Notes: generated by a model not told the origin, from the sequence alone. 64,000 nucleotides of DNA from Methylocystis rosea (GCF_003855495.1 NZ_CP034086.1:2145501-2209500), one strand, 5' to 3'. Shown: positions 52,771 to 62,342, counted from the first letter of the stretch. Numbers and translations are program-made.

Positions 52771-54465
52771 ATGAAACGCTTTAGGCCCTTGTCGCGCCGG
52801 GGATTTCTCATCGGCGCGGGCGCAGCGGCGACGATCGGCGCTCCGGCCTTGGGCCAGGGTCATGCGATGCGCCGGATTGCGCCGAACCGTGCGTCCGACG
52901 CTTTCACGCCGGATATTGAACTCGAATTAATCTGCAAGCGTGACGAAACCTCCATCTTGACGGGCAAGGCCACGCGGGTGTGGCGCTACGTCGGCAATCT
53001 GATCAAAGGTCCGCCGAATGCGCTGACGGCCCTGCCTGACGCTTACCTCGGCCCCCTGCTGCGGTTCACCAAGGGACAAAAGGTTCGCATCCGGCTTCGC
53101 AACGAATTGCCGGAGGAAACCATCACGCATTGGCACGGTCTGCATGTGCCGATGCTCATGGACGGCCATCCGACGGCGGCGATCGATCCGGGCGAAACGT
53201 ACGTCTACGAATTCGAGGTCCGCAATCGCGCCGGGATGTATTTCTATCATCCGCACACGCACGAGAAGACAGCGACGCAGGTCTATCGCGGCCTGGCGGG
53301 CGCCATCATCGTTGAGGACGAGGAAGAGCGCGCGCTCGGACTGCCGTCCGGCGAATTCGAAATTCCGCTCGTCATCCAGGATCGCTCGTTCGGCGACGAC
53401 AATCAGCTCGCCTACGGCGGCGACATGCATACGAGCATGTTCGGTTTTTATGGCGACCGCGTGCTCGTCAATGGACGAAGCGACTTCACGTTCGACGTTG
53501 CGAGCCGCGCCTATCGTCTGCGGATCCTCAACGGCTCGAATGCGCGCATCTACAAATTGTGCTGGGACGACCGGACGCCGCTGACCGTGATCGGCGTTGA
53601 CGGCGGTCTATTGGAGAAGGCGGAGACGCGGCCCTATGTGATGCTCGCGCCCGCCGAGCGCGTCGATCTCATCGTCGATTTCAGCGGACGTCCGCAAGGC
53701 GCGAAGCTGACGATGCTGAGCGGAGAATTCTACGGTCTGATTCCGCCGATGGCGCAGCGCATGATGGGAAGCGATCTCGCGTTGGGCGAGGAATTCCCTT
53801 TGTTTACGGCGAGGGTGACGAAAACCTCAACCGACTCATGGAAGCTTCCGGAAAAGCTCTCGACGATACGGCGTTTCCGCAAGGACGAGATCGCCAATTT
53901 GGACGATCCCATTCCGATCGCCATCACCATGGCGCATATGGCGATGTTCCTGAACGGACGACCTTACGGTCACGACGACATCCAGCCGCGCGAGCGCATC
54001 CCCGTCGACACGACGCAGCTCATCGAAATTTTCCATGAGCACGGCGGCATGGGCGGCATGGACATGGGCGGGATGGGCATGGGCGGGATGGGCATGGGCG
54101 GGATGGGCATGGGCGGGATGCAAGGTCGCGGCATGATGGGCGGCGGCATGATGCGGGGCAGAATGGGCGGCATGGGCATGGGCGGCATGGGCATGATGGG
54201 AATGATGTCGATGGCGCATCCCATCCATCTGCACGGCCAGCCTTTCGAAATTATCGAGCGCCGCTTTGAAGGCGACGAGGACGCCTACGCCTCGGTCCGC
54301 GACGGCTTCATCGACAGCGGCCTAAAGGACACTGTGCTCGTCACCCCGGGCGAGCGCCTGCGAATCATCAAGCCGTTCGGCGATTTCAAAGGCCGCTTCA
54401 TGTATCACTGCCACAACCTCGAACATGAGGACGCAGGCATGATGCGCGAGTTCTCGGTGGAGTAG
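52771..54465 (+). CDS. Tat-exported multicopper oxidase (CopA/CueO-like)
   Basis: 564 residues. A twin-arginine signal (SRRGFLIGAG, 8-17) sends it folded to the periplasm. Copper ligands: HWHG (120-123), HPHTH (160-164), HPIHLHG (483-489) and HCHNLEHEDAGMM (546-558), with M557 in the axial-ligand position of the type 1 site, so all four copper sites are present. A Met/Gly-rich insert at about 425-480, with repeats of GGMGM, sits just before the third motif, comparable in kind to the CueO Met-rich segment that binds Cu(I). Likely role: oxidation of Cu(I) for copper tolerance. It converges on the Spy-like gene. Confidence 0.93.
   Translation: MKRFRPLSRRGFLIGAGAAATIGAPALGQGHAMRRIAPNRASDAFTPDIELELICKRDETSILTGKATRVWRYVGNLIKGPPNALTALPDAYLGPLLRFTKGQKVRIRLRNELPEETITHWHGLHVPMLMDGHPTAAIDPGETYVYEFEVRNRAGMYFYHPHTHEKTATQVYRGLAGAIIVEDEEERALGLPSGEFEIPLVIQDRSFGDDNQLAYGGDMHTSMFGFYGDRVLVNGRSDFTFDVASRAYRLRILNGSNARIYKLCWDDRTPLTVIGVDGGLLEKAETRPYVMLAPAERVDLIVDFSGRPQGAKLTMLSGEFYGLIPPMAQRMMGSDLALGEEFPLFTARVTKTSTDSWKLPEKLSTIRRFRKDEIANLDDPIPIAITMAHMAMFLNGRPYGHDDIQPRERIPVDTTQLIEIFHEHGGMGGMDMGGMGMGGMGMGGMGMGGMQGRGMMGGGMMRGRMGGMGMGGMGMMGMMSMAHPIHLHGQPFEIIERRFEGDEDAYASVRDGFIDSGLKDTVLVTPGERLRIIKPFGDFKGRFMYHCHNLEHEDAGMMREFSVE
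54067..54120 (+). repeat. 15-bp tandem repeat in the Met-rich insert
   Basis: Three exact copies of a 15-base unit (GGCGGGATGGGCATG, encoding GGMGM) plus a partial fourth, in frame. The Met count, and so the copper-binding capacity of the insert, could vary by slippage between strains. Confidence 0.85.
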
Positions 54466-54554
54466 AGCGGCTGAAGACGCGCGGCCGCGAAGCGCATTCG
54501 CAAATCCAGAGCCGTGTATCAAACTCAATCTGAAAAGCCGTCTATTCAAACGCA

Positions 54555-54584
54555 CTCCCGGTCGGGCCTTCGGCCCGCCGGGAG
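54555..54584. terminator. Hairpin between convergent oxidase and Spy-like genes
   Basis: CTCCCGG-T-CGGGCC pairs with GGCCCG-CCGGGAG through one bulge (loop TTC), a strong GC-rich stem between two convergent stop codons. There is no T-run, so it may end transcripts only weakly or protect 3' ends in both directions. Confidence 0.5.
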
Positions 54585-54598
54585 CGATGTTACGCCGA

Positions 54599-55522
54599 CT
54601 AATGCTGCATTCCGCCCATGCCGCCGCCCGAATGCGACATGCCACCCATCATGCCGCCGCCCATGCCGCCCATCATGCCGCCGCCCATCATGTCGCCCAT
54701 GGACATGCCGACCTTCATGATGCCGCTCAGCGTCTCATTTGCGGTCTTCTTCTGCTCATCGCTCAAACCGGTGAAGAGCGACTCGATCGCAGCCTTTTGC
54801 GCGCGCACGACCTCGAGATGGTCGACCATATGGTTCTCCATCATCGTGAGCTTGTTCAACACTTCCGGCTTGGAATGATCCATGCGCATGTCGGCGGCGT
54901 CGCATTTTTGCTTCGCCTTTTGCGCCGCGGCGCGCCATGCCTCGTCGAAGGCGCTCCAGGCGCCGGTTTGCGTCGCCGTGAGTTTCAACTCGGCCTTGAG
55001 ATAGGCGAGCCGCCCATCGACATGTTCGGCGAAGCCGCAGACCATTTTGTTCATCATCCCGCCGCCGGCATGCGACATGCCGCTCATGCCGTCGCCGGCC
55101 TTGCCGCCGTCCTTGCCGCCGCCGTGGCTCATGCCCGACATGCCGCCCATCATCCCGCCGCCCATGCCGCCCATGCCGCCGCTCTGGCCGCCGCCCTGGC
55201 CCATGCCCGACATGCCGCCGTGATGGCCCGCATGACCTTCGTCGGCCTTGCCCGCTTCGCTCTTCTGCTCGTCGACCTTGCCGGATTCAGCGCCGCCTGA
55301 TTGCGCCTTGCCGGGGTCCGCCCATTGCGCCGGGGCGGCGGCGCCGCCGTGGTCCATTTTGCCATGCTCCATGGCGCCATGGTCCATCTTGCCATGGTCC
55401 ATGCCGCCCTGATCGGCGCCGCCCTGCTGCGCCTGCGCCACCGAGAGTCCAGCTGCGAGGAGCAAAGCAGCGGCGCTCGCCGCAAGCAATTTTCCGCGCG
55501 ATGTTTGTTTTCGCGTCGTCAT
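54599..55522 (-). CDS. Met/His-rich Spy-like periplasmic protein
   Basis: 307 residues. A signal peptide (about 1-31, ending SVAQAQ) precedes a low-complexity part with repeated MDHGKMDHGAMEHGKMDH (about 40-58) and Met/Gly repeats (about 105-155). The central helical domain (about 155-255) has an LTxxQ-type element in KLTATQTGAWSAFDE and LFTGLSDEQKKTANETLSGI, as in CpxP/Spy chaperones. The tail is again GMM/GGM-rich. The His and Met clusters look suited to copper or silver. GGGAGGG precedes the ATG. It converges on the multicopper oxidase. Confidence 0.8.
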   Translation of the reverse strand: MTTRKQTSRGKLLAASAAALLLAAGLSVAQAQQGGADQGGMDHGKMDHGAMEHGKMDHGGAAAPAQWADPGKAQSGGAESGKVDEQKSEAGKADEGHAGHHGGMSGMGQGGGQSGGMGGMGGGMMGGMSGMSHGGGKDGGKAGDGMSGMSHAGGGMMNKMVCGFAEHVDGRLAYLKAELKLTATQTGAWSAFDEAWRAAAQKAKQKCDAADMRMDHSKPEVLNKLTMMENHMVDHLEVVRAQKAAIESLFTGLSDEQKKTANETLSGIMKVGMSMGDMMGGGMMGGMGGGMMGGMSHSGGGMGGMQH

Positions 55523-55738
55523 GGCGCCCTCCCTTGCGATGTTTGTCGCGATCGCTCCTGTCGTCGCTGGCGCGACGAATCACTGTTGGAGTTTCGCGCA
55601 TGTTGAGCGCCTAACCGAGCATCAGGCGCCGTTGAACGTCTGCAACTTTGTCACAGATCAAGCCGTGTGGCGATGGGCGAATCGTCACGCGGTCGCATGA
55701 ATTTCGAAAGCGATTTTTTTGAACAAATCCCGCGACGC

Positions 55739-55760
55739 AAAAAACCGCACTGCGTTGCGG
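55739..55760 (-). terminator. Intrinsic terminator of mfd
   Basis: On the minus strand CCGCA-ACGCAG-TGCGG is followed by six T (plus strand AAAAAACCGCA...). It lies nine bases past the mfd stop. The stem is short, five bp, but the T-run is clean. Confidence 0.65.
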
Positions 55761-55769
55761 CGCAAAAGC

Positions 55770-58700
55770 TTATGCCGCCTTCTTCTTCTCGGCGATCTCG
55801 ACGAGCGCGCGCAGAATTCGGCGCGTGCCGGCGAGCCGCTGTTTCGTGTTTTCGAACTCGCGGATGAACACGACGCGCATGTCGGGACGCACCTTGGCGC
55901 TTGACCGCTGCTCCGCGACATAACGCACGAGCCCCGCCGGGTTTGCGAATTTGTCTTCGCGGAACGCGACGATGACGCCCTTGGGGCCGGCGTCGATCTT
56001 CTCGACATGCGCGCGTCGGCAGAGCGCCTTGATCGCGACGATCTCGAGCAATTGTTCCACCTCCGGCGGGATCGGGCCGAAACGGTCGATCATCTCGGCG
56101 GCGAACGCTTCGATGTCTTGGTCCGTTTCGAGCGTCGACAGACGGCGATAGAGCTGCAGGCGCAGCGTGAGGTCGGCGACATAATCTTCCGGTATCGTCA
56201 CCGGCGCGCCGATCGCGATCGTCGGCGACCAGGCTTCCTCCTGCGGCTCCTCGATTCCAGCTTTCAACAGCGTGATCGCGTCGGCGAGCATCTGCTGATA
56301 AAGCTCGTAGCCCACCTCCCTGATATGTCCCGACTGCTCGTCGCCAAGCAGATTGCCGGCGCCGCGAATGTCGAGATCGTGACTGGCGAGTTGGAAGCCC
56401 GCGCCAAGCGTATCGAGCGACTGCAGCACGTCCAGACGCTTTTGCGCCTGAGGCGTGATCGTGCGGGTTGCGGGCGTCGTGAACAGCGCGTAGGCGCGCA
56501 ATTTGGCGCGGCCGACGCGGCCACGCAGCTGATAGAGCTGCGCGAGGCCGAACATATCGGCGCGCCAGACGATCAGCGTATTGGCGCGTGGGATGTCCAG
56601 GCCCGACTCGACGATCGTCGTTGACAGCAGAATGTCGAATTTGCCTTCGCAGAAGGCCGACATCTTGTCCTCGAGTTCGCTCGCGCTCATCTGCCCATGC
56701 GCCAGGACGAATTTCGACTCAGGCACGTTTTCGCGCAGAAACGCCGCGGCCTCCTCGAGGTCCTCGATGCGCGGACAGACGAAGAAAGCCTGGCCGCCGC
56801 GATAGCGCTCGCGCAGCAGCGCTTCGCGTACAATAAGCGAATCGAAGGGCGAGACGAAGCTGCGCACCGCCAGCCGGTCGACCGGCGGCGTGGCGATGAT
56901 CGAAAGCTCACGCACGCCCGTCATCGCGAGCTGCAGCGTGCGCGGTATCGGCGTCGCCGAGAGCGTCAGAACATGCACCTCGGCGCGCAATTCTTTCAGC
57001 CGCTCCTTATGGCCGACGCCGAAATGCTGCTCCTCGTCGATGATGACGAGTCCAAGATCCTTAAAGCTCACCGTCTTGCCAAGTACGGCATGCGTGCCGA
57101 TTAAAATCTCGATGCGGCCTTCGGCGAGGTCCTTCTTCGTCTCGCGCGTTTCCGCGGCGCCGACCATGCGCGACAATCGTCCGATTCGCACCGGCAGGCC
57201 CGCAAAGCGCTCGCTGAAGGTCTTGTAGTGCTGGCGCGCAAGCAAGGTGGTCGGCGCGACGACGGCCACCTGCTTGCCATTGATGGCGGCGCAGAAGGCG
57301 GCGCGCAGCGCGACCTCGGTTTTGCCAAAACCAACGTCGCCGCAAACGAGTCGATCCATCGGCCGGCCGGCGGCGAGATCATCGAGCGTCGCATCGATGG
57401 CGGCGAGCTGATCCTCGGTTTCATCATAAGGAAAGCGCGCGCAGAATTCGTCGTAGAGTCCTTCCGGCGGGGCGAGCTTCGGCGCCTCGCGCAATTGCCG
57501 CTGCGCCGCGATCTCGATGAGCCCTTTCGCCATTTCGCGGATGCGATTCTTCATCCGCGACTTGCGCGACTGCCAGCCGGCGCCGCCAAGCCGATCGAGC
57601 TGCGCTTCGGCGTCCTCGCCGCCATAGCGCGTCAAGAGTTCGATGTTTTCGACCGGCAGATAGAGCTTGTCGCCGCCAGCGTAGTGCAGTTCGAGGCAAT
57701 CATGCGGCGCGCCGGCGGCGGAGATCGTTTCGAGGCCGATGAACCGGCCGATGCCGTGATCGACATGCACGACGAGATCGCCGGCGGCGAGCGCGGCGAC
57801 CTCGCCGAGGAGATTTTCGTTGGGCTTGCGTTTGCGGCGGCGACGAACGAAGCGATCGCCAAGAATGTCCTGCTCGCCCAGAACCGCGTAGGCATCCGTT
57901 TCGAAGCCGTGTTCGATCCCGAGAACGGCGATGGAGACGGCCTTCGACAACGCCTGCGGAAGCGACGCGACGCGCGGCAAGTCGGGCAAGCCGTGTTCCG
58001 CGAGCACATGGCCGAGCCGCTCGCAGGAGCCCTCGGACCAGCCGGTGACGACGACCGTTCTGCCCGCGTCGCGCAGCGCCTCGACATGGTCCGCGGCCGC
58101 TTGGAAGACATTGACGTCGGGCGTGTTGCGCTCGGGCGCAAAGTCGCGGCCGGGCCGCGCGCCGCAATCAATGACTTTCTCGCCTTCATGCGCCGCGAAA
58201 GGCGTGAATTGCGCCGCCGCGCGCCCCTCGATGGCGGCGCGCCATTCGTCAAGCGACAGATAGAGCGCGCGCGGTTCGAGCGGCTTATAGTTTGAGGCGG
58301 CGGGATCGAGATCATGCGCATGTTTGCGCGCGTCGTAATAATCCTCGATCTGCTTGACGCGCTCCGCCGCCGCATCCTCGACAAGCGGATCGAGCACGAC
58401 AGGGGCCTCGCCCAGATAGTCGAAGAGCGTATCCATCCGCTCATAGAAGAGCGGCAGCCAATGCTCCATGCCGTGGAAGCGCCGGCCTTCGCTGACAGCC
58501 TCATAAAGGGCGTCGCCGCGCGTCTGCCCGCCAAAGCGCGCAGCGTAGGACTGCCGGAAACGGCGCATCGTCTCGCTCGTCAGCCGCAATTCGCTCATCG
58601 GCGTCAGGTCGAGCGAACGGAGCTGCCCCGTGGCGCGTTGCGTATCGGGATCGAACGAGCGGATCGATTCAAGCGTTTCGCCAAAGAAATCGAGACGGAT

Positions 58701-59309
58701 CGGGGCCGGCAGCCCCGGCGGATAAAGATCGACAATGCCGCCGCGCTGCGCATATTCGCCGGTCTCGCGCACGGTGCTGGCGCGCAGATAGCCGTTCGAC
58801 TCGAGCCAAAGCGCCAGCTCGTCGAGCTTCACGACATTGCCGGGCGCGGCGGCGAAGCTTTCCGCGGCGATCATCTTTTGCGGCGGAACGCGCTGCAACA
58901 GGCAGTCGACGGTGGTCGTGACGACGCGCGGACGTTCGGATGAGGATTTTGCGCGCGTCAGACGCGAAAGCGCCGTCATCCGCCGCGCCACGACGCCCGC
59001 GTGCGGCGACACGCGATCGTAGGGCTGGCAGTCCCATCCCGGGATGTCGAGGATTTCGACGTCGGGATTGGCGAAACGCAGGGCGGTGCGAAAGGCCGCC
59101 GACCGCGCGCCGTCGCGTGCGACATGCACGAAGACCGCCGCATGTCCTTCCGCCTCGCGCGCGAGCGCGCGCGCAAGATCGGCGCTGACGAAAGCGTCGA
59201 ACCCGTCCGGCGCATGGGCGAAAATCAGCCTTTCGCCTTTGACGAGGCCGGCGCGGGCCGCTTGAAGTCCCGCCGCCGCTTTCTTGAGCTTTGTCGCGGC
59301 GGCGCTCAA
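55770..59309 (-). CDS. mfd: Transcription-repair coupling factor Mfd
   Basis: 1179 residues. DNA translocase that removes RNA polymerase stalled at lesions and recruits UvrA. The UvrB-like N-terminal part ends near 480, then the RNA-polymerase-interacting domain (about 500-570: DLVVHVDHGIGRFIGLETIS) and the RecG-like motor with GDVGFGKTEVALRAAF (Walker A), VIIDEEQHFGVGHKERLKEL (DEEQ box) and LSATPIPRTLQLAMTGVREL; the TRCF domain forms the C-terminus. It overlaps sdhE by 4 bp, giving sdhE-mfd. Confidence 0.97.
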   Translation of the reverse strand: MSAAATKLKKAAAGLQAARAGLVKGERLIFAHAPDGFDAFVSADLARALAREAEGHAAVFVHVARDGARSAAFRTALRFANPDVEILDIPGWDCQPYDRVSPHAGVVARRMTALSRLTRAKSSSERPRVVTTTVDCLLQRVPPQKMIAAESFAAAPGNVVKLDELALWLESNGYLRASTVRETGEYAQRGGIVDLYPPGLPAPIRLDFFGETLESIRSFDPDTQRATGQLRSLDLTPMSELRLTSETMRRFRQSYAARFGGQTRGDALYEAVSEGRRFHGMEHWLPLFYERMDTLFDYLGEAPVVLDPLVEDAAAERVKQIEDYYDARKHAHDLDPAASNYKPLEPRALYLSLDEWRAAIEGRAAAQFTPFAAHEGEKVIDCGARPGRDFAPERNTPDVNVFQAAADHVEALRDAGRTVVVTGWSEGSCERLGHVLAEHGLPDLPRVASLPQALSKAVSIAVLGIEHGFETDAYAVLGEQDILGDRFVRRRRKRKPNENLLGEVAALAAGDLVVHVDHGIGRFIGLETISAAGAPHDCLELHYAGGDKLYLPVENIELLTRYGGEDAEAQLDRLGGAGWQSRKSRMKNRIREMAKGLIEIAAQRQLREAPKLAPPEGLYDEFCARFPYDETEDQLAAIDATLDDLAAGRPMDRLVCGDVGFGKTEVALRAAFCAAINGKQVAVVAPTTLLARQHYKTFSERFAGLPVRIGRLSRMVGAAETRETKKDLAEGRIEILIGTHAVLGKTVSFKDLGLVIIDEEQHFGVGHKERLKELRAEVHVLTLSATPIPRTLQLAMTGVRELSIIATPPVDRLAVRSFVSPFDSLIVREALLRERYRGGQAFFVCPRIEDLEEAAAFLRENVPESKFVLAHGQMSASELEDKMSAFCEGKFDILLSTTIVESGLDIPRANTLIVWRADMFGLAQLYQLRGRVGRAKLRAYALFTTPATRTITPQAQKRLDVLQSLDTLGAGFQLASHDLDIRGAGNLLGDEQSGHIREVGYELYQQMLADAITLLKAGIEEPQEEAWSPTIAIGAPVTIPEDYVADLTLRLQLYRRLSTLETDQDIEAFAAEMIDRFGPIPPEVEQLLEIVAIKALCRRAHVEKIDAGPKGVIVAFREDKFANPAGLVRYVAEQRSSAKVRPDMRVVFIREFENTKQRLAGTRRILRALVEIAEKKKAA

Positions 59310-59578
59310 TGGATCGGCCCATCATGTGTGTGGAAGGCGATGATCTGCCGTAGAAGCGACGTGTCATGCTCGGCTGGCGGCTGTTCAGCCCCCGAGAGCC
59401 ACCGGTACACCGCGGCGTCGGGCAGGTCGAGCAGAGTCTCGAGTTCGTCAAGCGCCTGCGCGGGAAGCGTCTCGACGCGGGCGTCGACGAAGCGTCCCAT
59501 GAGGATGTCCATCTCGCGCAAGCCTCGCCGCCAGGCGCGCACCCGGATGCGCCGCCTGCGCATGTCGTCGTCCAACAT
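59306..59578 (-). CDS. sdhE: Succinate dehydrogenase assembly factor SdhE
   Basis: 90 residues. Promotes covalent FAD attachment to SdhA. The RGxxExD signature is in WRRGLREMDILMGRF (16-30). Residues 34-70 are the conserved helical part (RVETLPAQALDELETLLDLP). It directly precedes mfd with a 4-bp overlap. In relatives recG lies on the other side; here the next feature is the tRNA-Asp gene. Formerly annotated as YgfY/DUF339. Confidence 0.93.
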   Translation of the reverse strand: MLDDDMRRRRIRVRAWRRGLREMDILMGRFVDARVETLPAQALDELETLLDLPDAAVYRWLSGAEQPPAEHDTSLLRQIIAFHTHDGPIH

Positions 59579-59722
59579 CTGTCTCCCTATATGGCGCGAG
59601 GCTTAATGCAGGCGCAAAGGAAAGGCAAAGGAAGGTCAGGGAAAGACGCCAGCAGCGGGGCGCTCGGCGCGGCTTGCCCGGCCCCGCGGCGCTTCGTCTG
59701 AGGTCCGCGACAGCGAAGTTCC

Positions 59723-59751
59723 TTGACCTCTAGATGCGGCTGCGCTATCTG
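59723..59751 (+). promoter_or_regulatory. tRNA-Asp promoter
   Basis: TTGACC (59723-59728), 17 bases, TATCTG (59746-59751), 26 bases before the tRNA. The bases after the -10 are GC-rich (GCGCC), as in promoters under stringent control. Confidence 0.5.
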
Positions 59752-59776
59752 GCGCCTCTCGCGTGCGCGCGCTCGC

Positions 59777-59853
<77 letters not shown>

Positions 59854-60217
59854 AAACTTCCATAGCATAGAGAAACCTCGCGCATCGCCGATCCGGCGCT
59901 TTTTGCGCTCGTTCAAAAATCAGCGCGCTTTGTTCTGATCGCTCGCTCACGCAGCGCACGCCGTCACTGGCCGCTCAATTTTTTGCACGTTTCCACACCG
60001 CGCCCGGCGAGCTTTAACCGCGAGCAGCTAGCTTCTGGATAGCGCGATAGAATCCCTGTGATTTTTTCTTGCTCCAGCGCTGTAAGAGCAATCCGAAAGC
60101 CTCGGCCTCCGCAGGACAAAGTCTCCCCGTCTCAAACCTCGCGCCCGGAACAACAGTACTGGTGTCGCGTTAGGCGTGCTCGGGGGGCTCCTCACACGAG
60201 GACCTGGAGATTTTGGA
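59854..60217. other. Intergenic region after tRNA-Asp
   Basis: 364 bases with no convincing gene. It contains AT-rich patches (around 59975-59990 and 60060-60072) and must hold the promoter of the Gly/Tyr-rich protein gene, but no promoter pair, integrase site or repeat was recognised. Confidence 0.5.
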
Positions 60218-60607
60218 ATGAAAAACTCACGCAAGCTACTTACGACAGCGCTCGCCGCAACCATGCTCGCTGGAGCGTTGTCGGTCGCCACTCCGGCCTC
60301 CGCGTGGAGCCGTTGGGGTGGAGGCGGCGGATGGGGCCGCCAGGCTTGGGGCGGCGGCGGATGGGGCCGTGGCGGCTTCGGGTGGAACCGTGGCTATTAC
60401 GGTCGCGGGGGATATGGTCTCGGATTGGGCTTGGGCGCCGCGGGCTTGGCCACCGGCCTGGCGCTCGGGGCGGCGACGAGTTACCCGTACGGCGGCTCCG
60501 GCTATTGGGGATCTTCCTATCCCGGCTATTATGGCGCGGCTACCCCCGGCTACTATGGCGCGGCCGCTCCTGCCTACGGCTACGGCGGCGGCTGCACGTG
60601 CTGGTAG
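60218..60607 (+). CDS. Secreted Gly/Tyr/Trp-rich protein
   Basis: 129 residues. Signal peptide (about 1-29, ending TPASAWS), then Gly/Trp-rich repeats (WGGGGGWGRQAWGGGGWGRG), a hydrophobic Gly zipper-like stretch (GLGLGLGAAGLATGLALGAA) and a Tyr/Gly/Pro tail (YPGYYGAATPGYYGAAAP) that ends CTCW. Low-complexity exported proteins of this kind are common in Hyphomicrobiales and have no assigned function. TTGGA and GGAG lie close to the ATG. Confidence 0.75.
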   Translation: MKNSRKLLTTALAATMLAGALSVATPASAWSRWGGGGGWGRQAWGGGGWGRGGFGWNRGYYGRGGYGLGLGLGAAGLATGLALGAATSYPYGGSGYWGSSYPGYYGAATPGYYGAAAPAYGYGGGCTCW

Positions 60608-60656
60608 CGGCTTCCGGTCCTACTTGGTTAAGTTGACGTCTGGATCTTAAAGACAG

Positions 60657-60681
60657 TGCAGCCGCGCGACGCGCGGTTGCA
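60657..60681. terminator. Hairpin after the Gly/Tyr-rich gene
   Basis: TGCAGCCGCGC pairs with GCGCGGTTGCA (11 bp with one G-U, loop GAC), 50 bases after the stop codon. A second small hairpin (CCAGCC/GGCTGG) follows about ten bases on. Neither has a T-run. Confidence 0.45.
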
Positions 60682-60802
60682 TTCCAGAGCCAGCCGAGGC
60701 TGGGAAGTCTCTGCGTCTAAAATAGTCCGCTGTGGCTTGGCGGCCGGTGAGCGCTATTTCCCGTCTTGAGCTTCGATACGGGCGCTTAAGAGGGAAAAGG
60801 AC

Positions 60803-62089
60803 ATGCAACGCAAGTGGGCCTGGCGGCTGTCCCATTTCTTCCAGCAATTATGGGTGCGGGTCACGCTTTATGCGATCGTCGCCTGCGCCACGGCCTTCGC
60901 CGCCTTTCTGTTGCGCACCTATGTGCCGGAGTGGATCGACCGGGAGCTCGGGGCCGACGCACTCGAAAGCGTGCTGACCATACTGGCCTCCTCCATGCTG
61001 GCGGTGTCGACCTTCTCGCTGGGCATTATGGCGACCGCCATCGCCAGCGCCGCATCGAGCGCGACGCCACGCACAACGCAGCTTCTGCTTGAAGAGAAGA
61101 CCTCTCAAAAGGTCATAGCAACCTTTCTCGGCGCATTCGTCTTCAGCCTTGTCGGAATCGTCACGCTCAATATGGGAATCTACGGCGGCGCCGGACGGCT
61201 CCTGCTGTTCTTCGTCACGCTTGTCGTGATCGCGCTGATGTTCTGGAATTTCATTCGCTGGGTTGATCTATTGCGTGAATTCGGCCGCATTTCGGACCTT
61301 CTGCCGCGGGTGGAGAAGGCCACCGCCGAAGCGCTGAAGGAACGGCTCGAATCGCCATATCTCGGATGCAAGCCGCTGGCCGCGCCGCCGCCCGAGAACG
61401 CGACGCCGATTCATGCCGTGCGGCCGGGCTATGTCGTGCACATGGACCTCGAGGCCGCGCAGGAAGCGGCGGAAGAAGCAGGCGCGACCTTGTGGATTCA
61501 GGTGAACCCTGGCTCCTTTGCGCATCGCACCAAGCCCCTGTGTTGCGTGGCCTGTCCTGATATCGAACAAGAGCGGCTCAAGGAGCTGACGGAAACTCTG
61601 CGAGGCGTCTTCTCCATCGGCGACAATCGAACCTTCGAGCAGGATCCGCGCTTCGGGCTCATCGTGCTTGGCGAAATCGCATCGCGCGCCCTCTCGCCGG
61701 CGATCAACGACCCCGGCACCGCGATCGACGTGCTGACGCGTGGCGCGCGTCTTCTCGCTCTGTGGGAAACCCGCAGCGAGGCGGAAGTGAATTTCGCGAA
61801 CATTTATTTGCCGCCGCTCGACGTCGGCGACATGTTCGAGGATTTCTTTCGCCCTATCGCGCGCGACGGCGCCGCCATAGTCGAAGTGCAGATCTGGCTG
61901 CAGAAAATTCTGCTTGGTCTGACGCGCGATGACGCGACGACCTTCGGCAAGGCCGCGCTCCGCCAGTCCGCGGACGCCCTGGCGCGCGCCGAGGCGAAAC
62001 TGACCCTCGAATCTGAAAAGCAGCAGATTCGCGCGCGCGCTGCAAAGATCGACGAGGCCGCCCGCCTCGTCGAGGCGCCTACGATCTGA
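60803..62089 (+). CDS. DUF2254 membrane protein
   Basis: 428 residues. Four helices in the first 160 residues (VTLYAIVACATAFAAFLL, ILASSMLAVSTFSLGIMA, ATFLGAFVFSLVGIVTLN, LLLFFVTLVVIALMFW) and a soluble C-terminal domain with conserved blocks RALSPAINDPGTAIDVL and VGDMFEDFFRPIARDG. This matches DUF2254 (PF10011); no function is established. A separate transcription unit from the Gly/Tyr-rich gene, it converges with DUF6494 five bases after its stop. Confidence 0.9.
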   Translation: MQRKWAWRLSHFFQQLWVRVTLYAIVACATAFAAFLLRTYVPEWIDRELGADALESVLTILASSMLAVSTFSLGIMATAIASAASSATPRTTQLLLEEKTSQKVIATFLGAFVFSLVGIVTLNMGIYGGAGRLLLFFVTLVVIALMFWNFIRWVDLLREFGRISDLLPRVEKATAEALKERLESPYLGCKPLAAPPPENATPIHAVRPGYVVHMDLEAAQEAAEEAGATLWIQVNPGSFAHRTKPLCCVACPDIEQERLKELTETLRGVFSIGDNRTFEQDPRFGLIVLGEIASRALSPAINDPGTAIDVLTRGARLLALWETRSEAEVNFANIYLPPLDVGDMFEDFFRPIARDGAAIVEVQIWLQKILLGLTRDDATTFGKAALRQSADALARAEAKLTLESEKQQIRARAAKIDEAARLVEAPTI

Positions 62090-62094
62090 TCGGC

Positions 62095-62286
62095 TCAGCG
62101 AACGTCAATCTCGGTTTCGACGATGTGATTGAGCGGCGTGCCTTCCGCCGTCAACGCCATGCGCAGCTTCAAGCGGCCGTGATCGTCCTTGTGCTCGCGC
62201 ACGATCCGCTCAATCTCGCGCTGCGAGGTGACGCCCACCTCCTTGAGGAACTTGCGCACCGCCATATTGAAAGCGTCTTCATCCAT
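62095..62286 (-). CDS. DUF6494 family protein
   Basis: 63 residues matching DUF6494: MDEDAFNMAVRKFLKEVGVT, then SQREIERIVREHKDD and LKLRMALTAEGTPLNHIVET. Small, soluble and charged. Function unknown. A family C repeat lies upstream, between it and the mutase gene. Confidence 0.85.
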   Translation of the reverse strand: MDEDAFNMAVRKFLKEVGVTSQREIERIVREHKDDHGRLKLRMALTAEGTPLNHIVETEIDVR

Positions 62287-62342
62287 CGTGCTTCTCCCGA
62301 CTTCGCGCCATTTAGATAACGCTTTTTTGTAGCGCTGCTATC

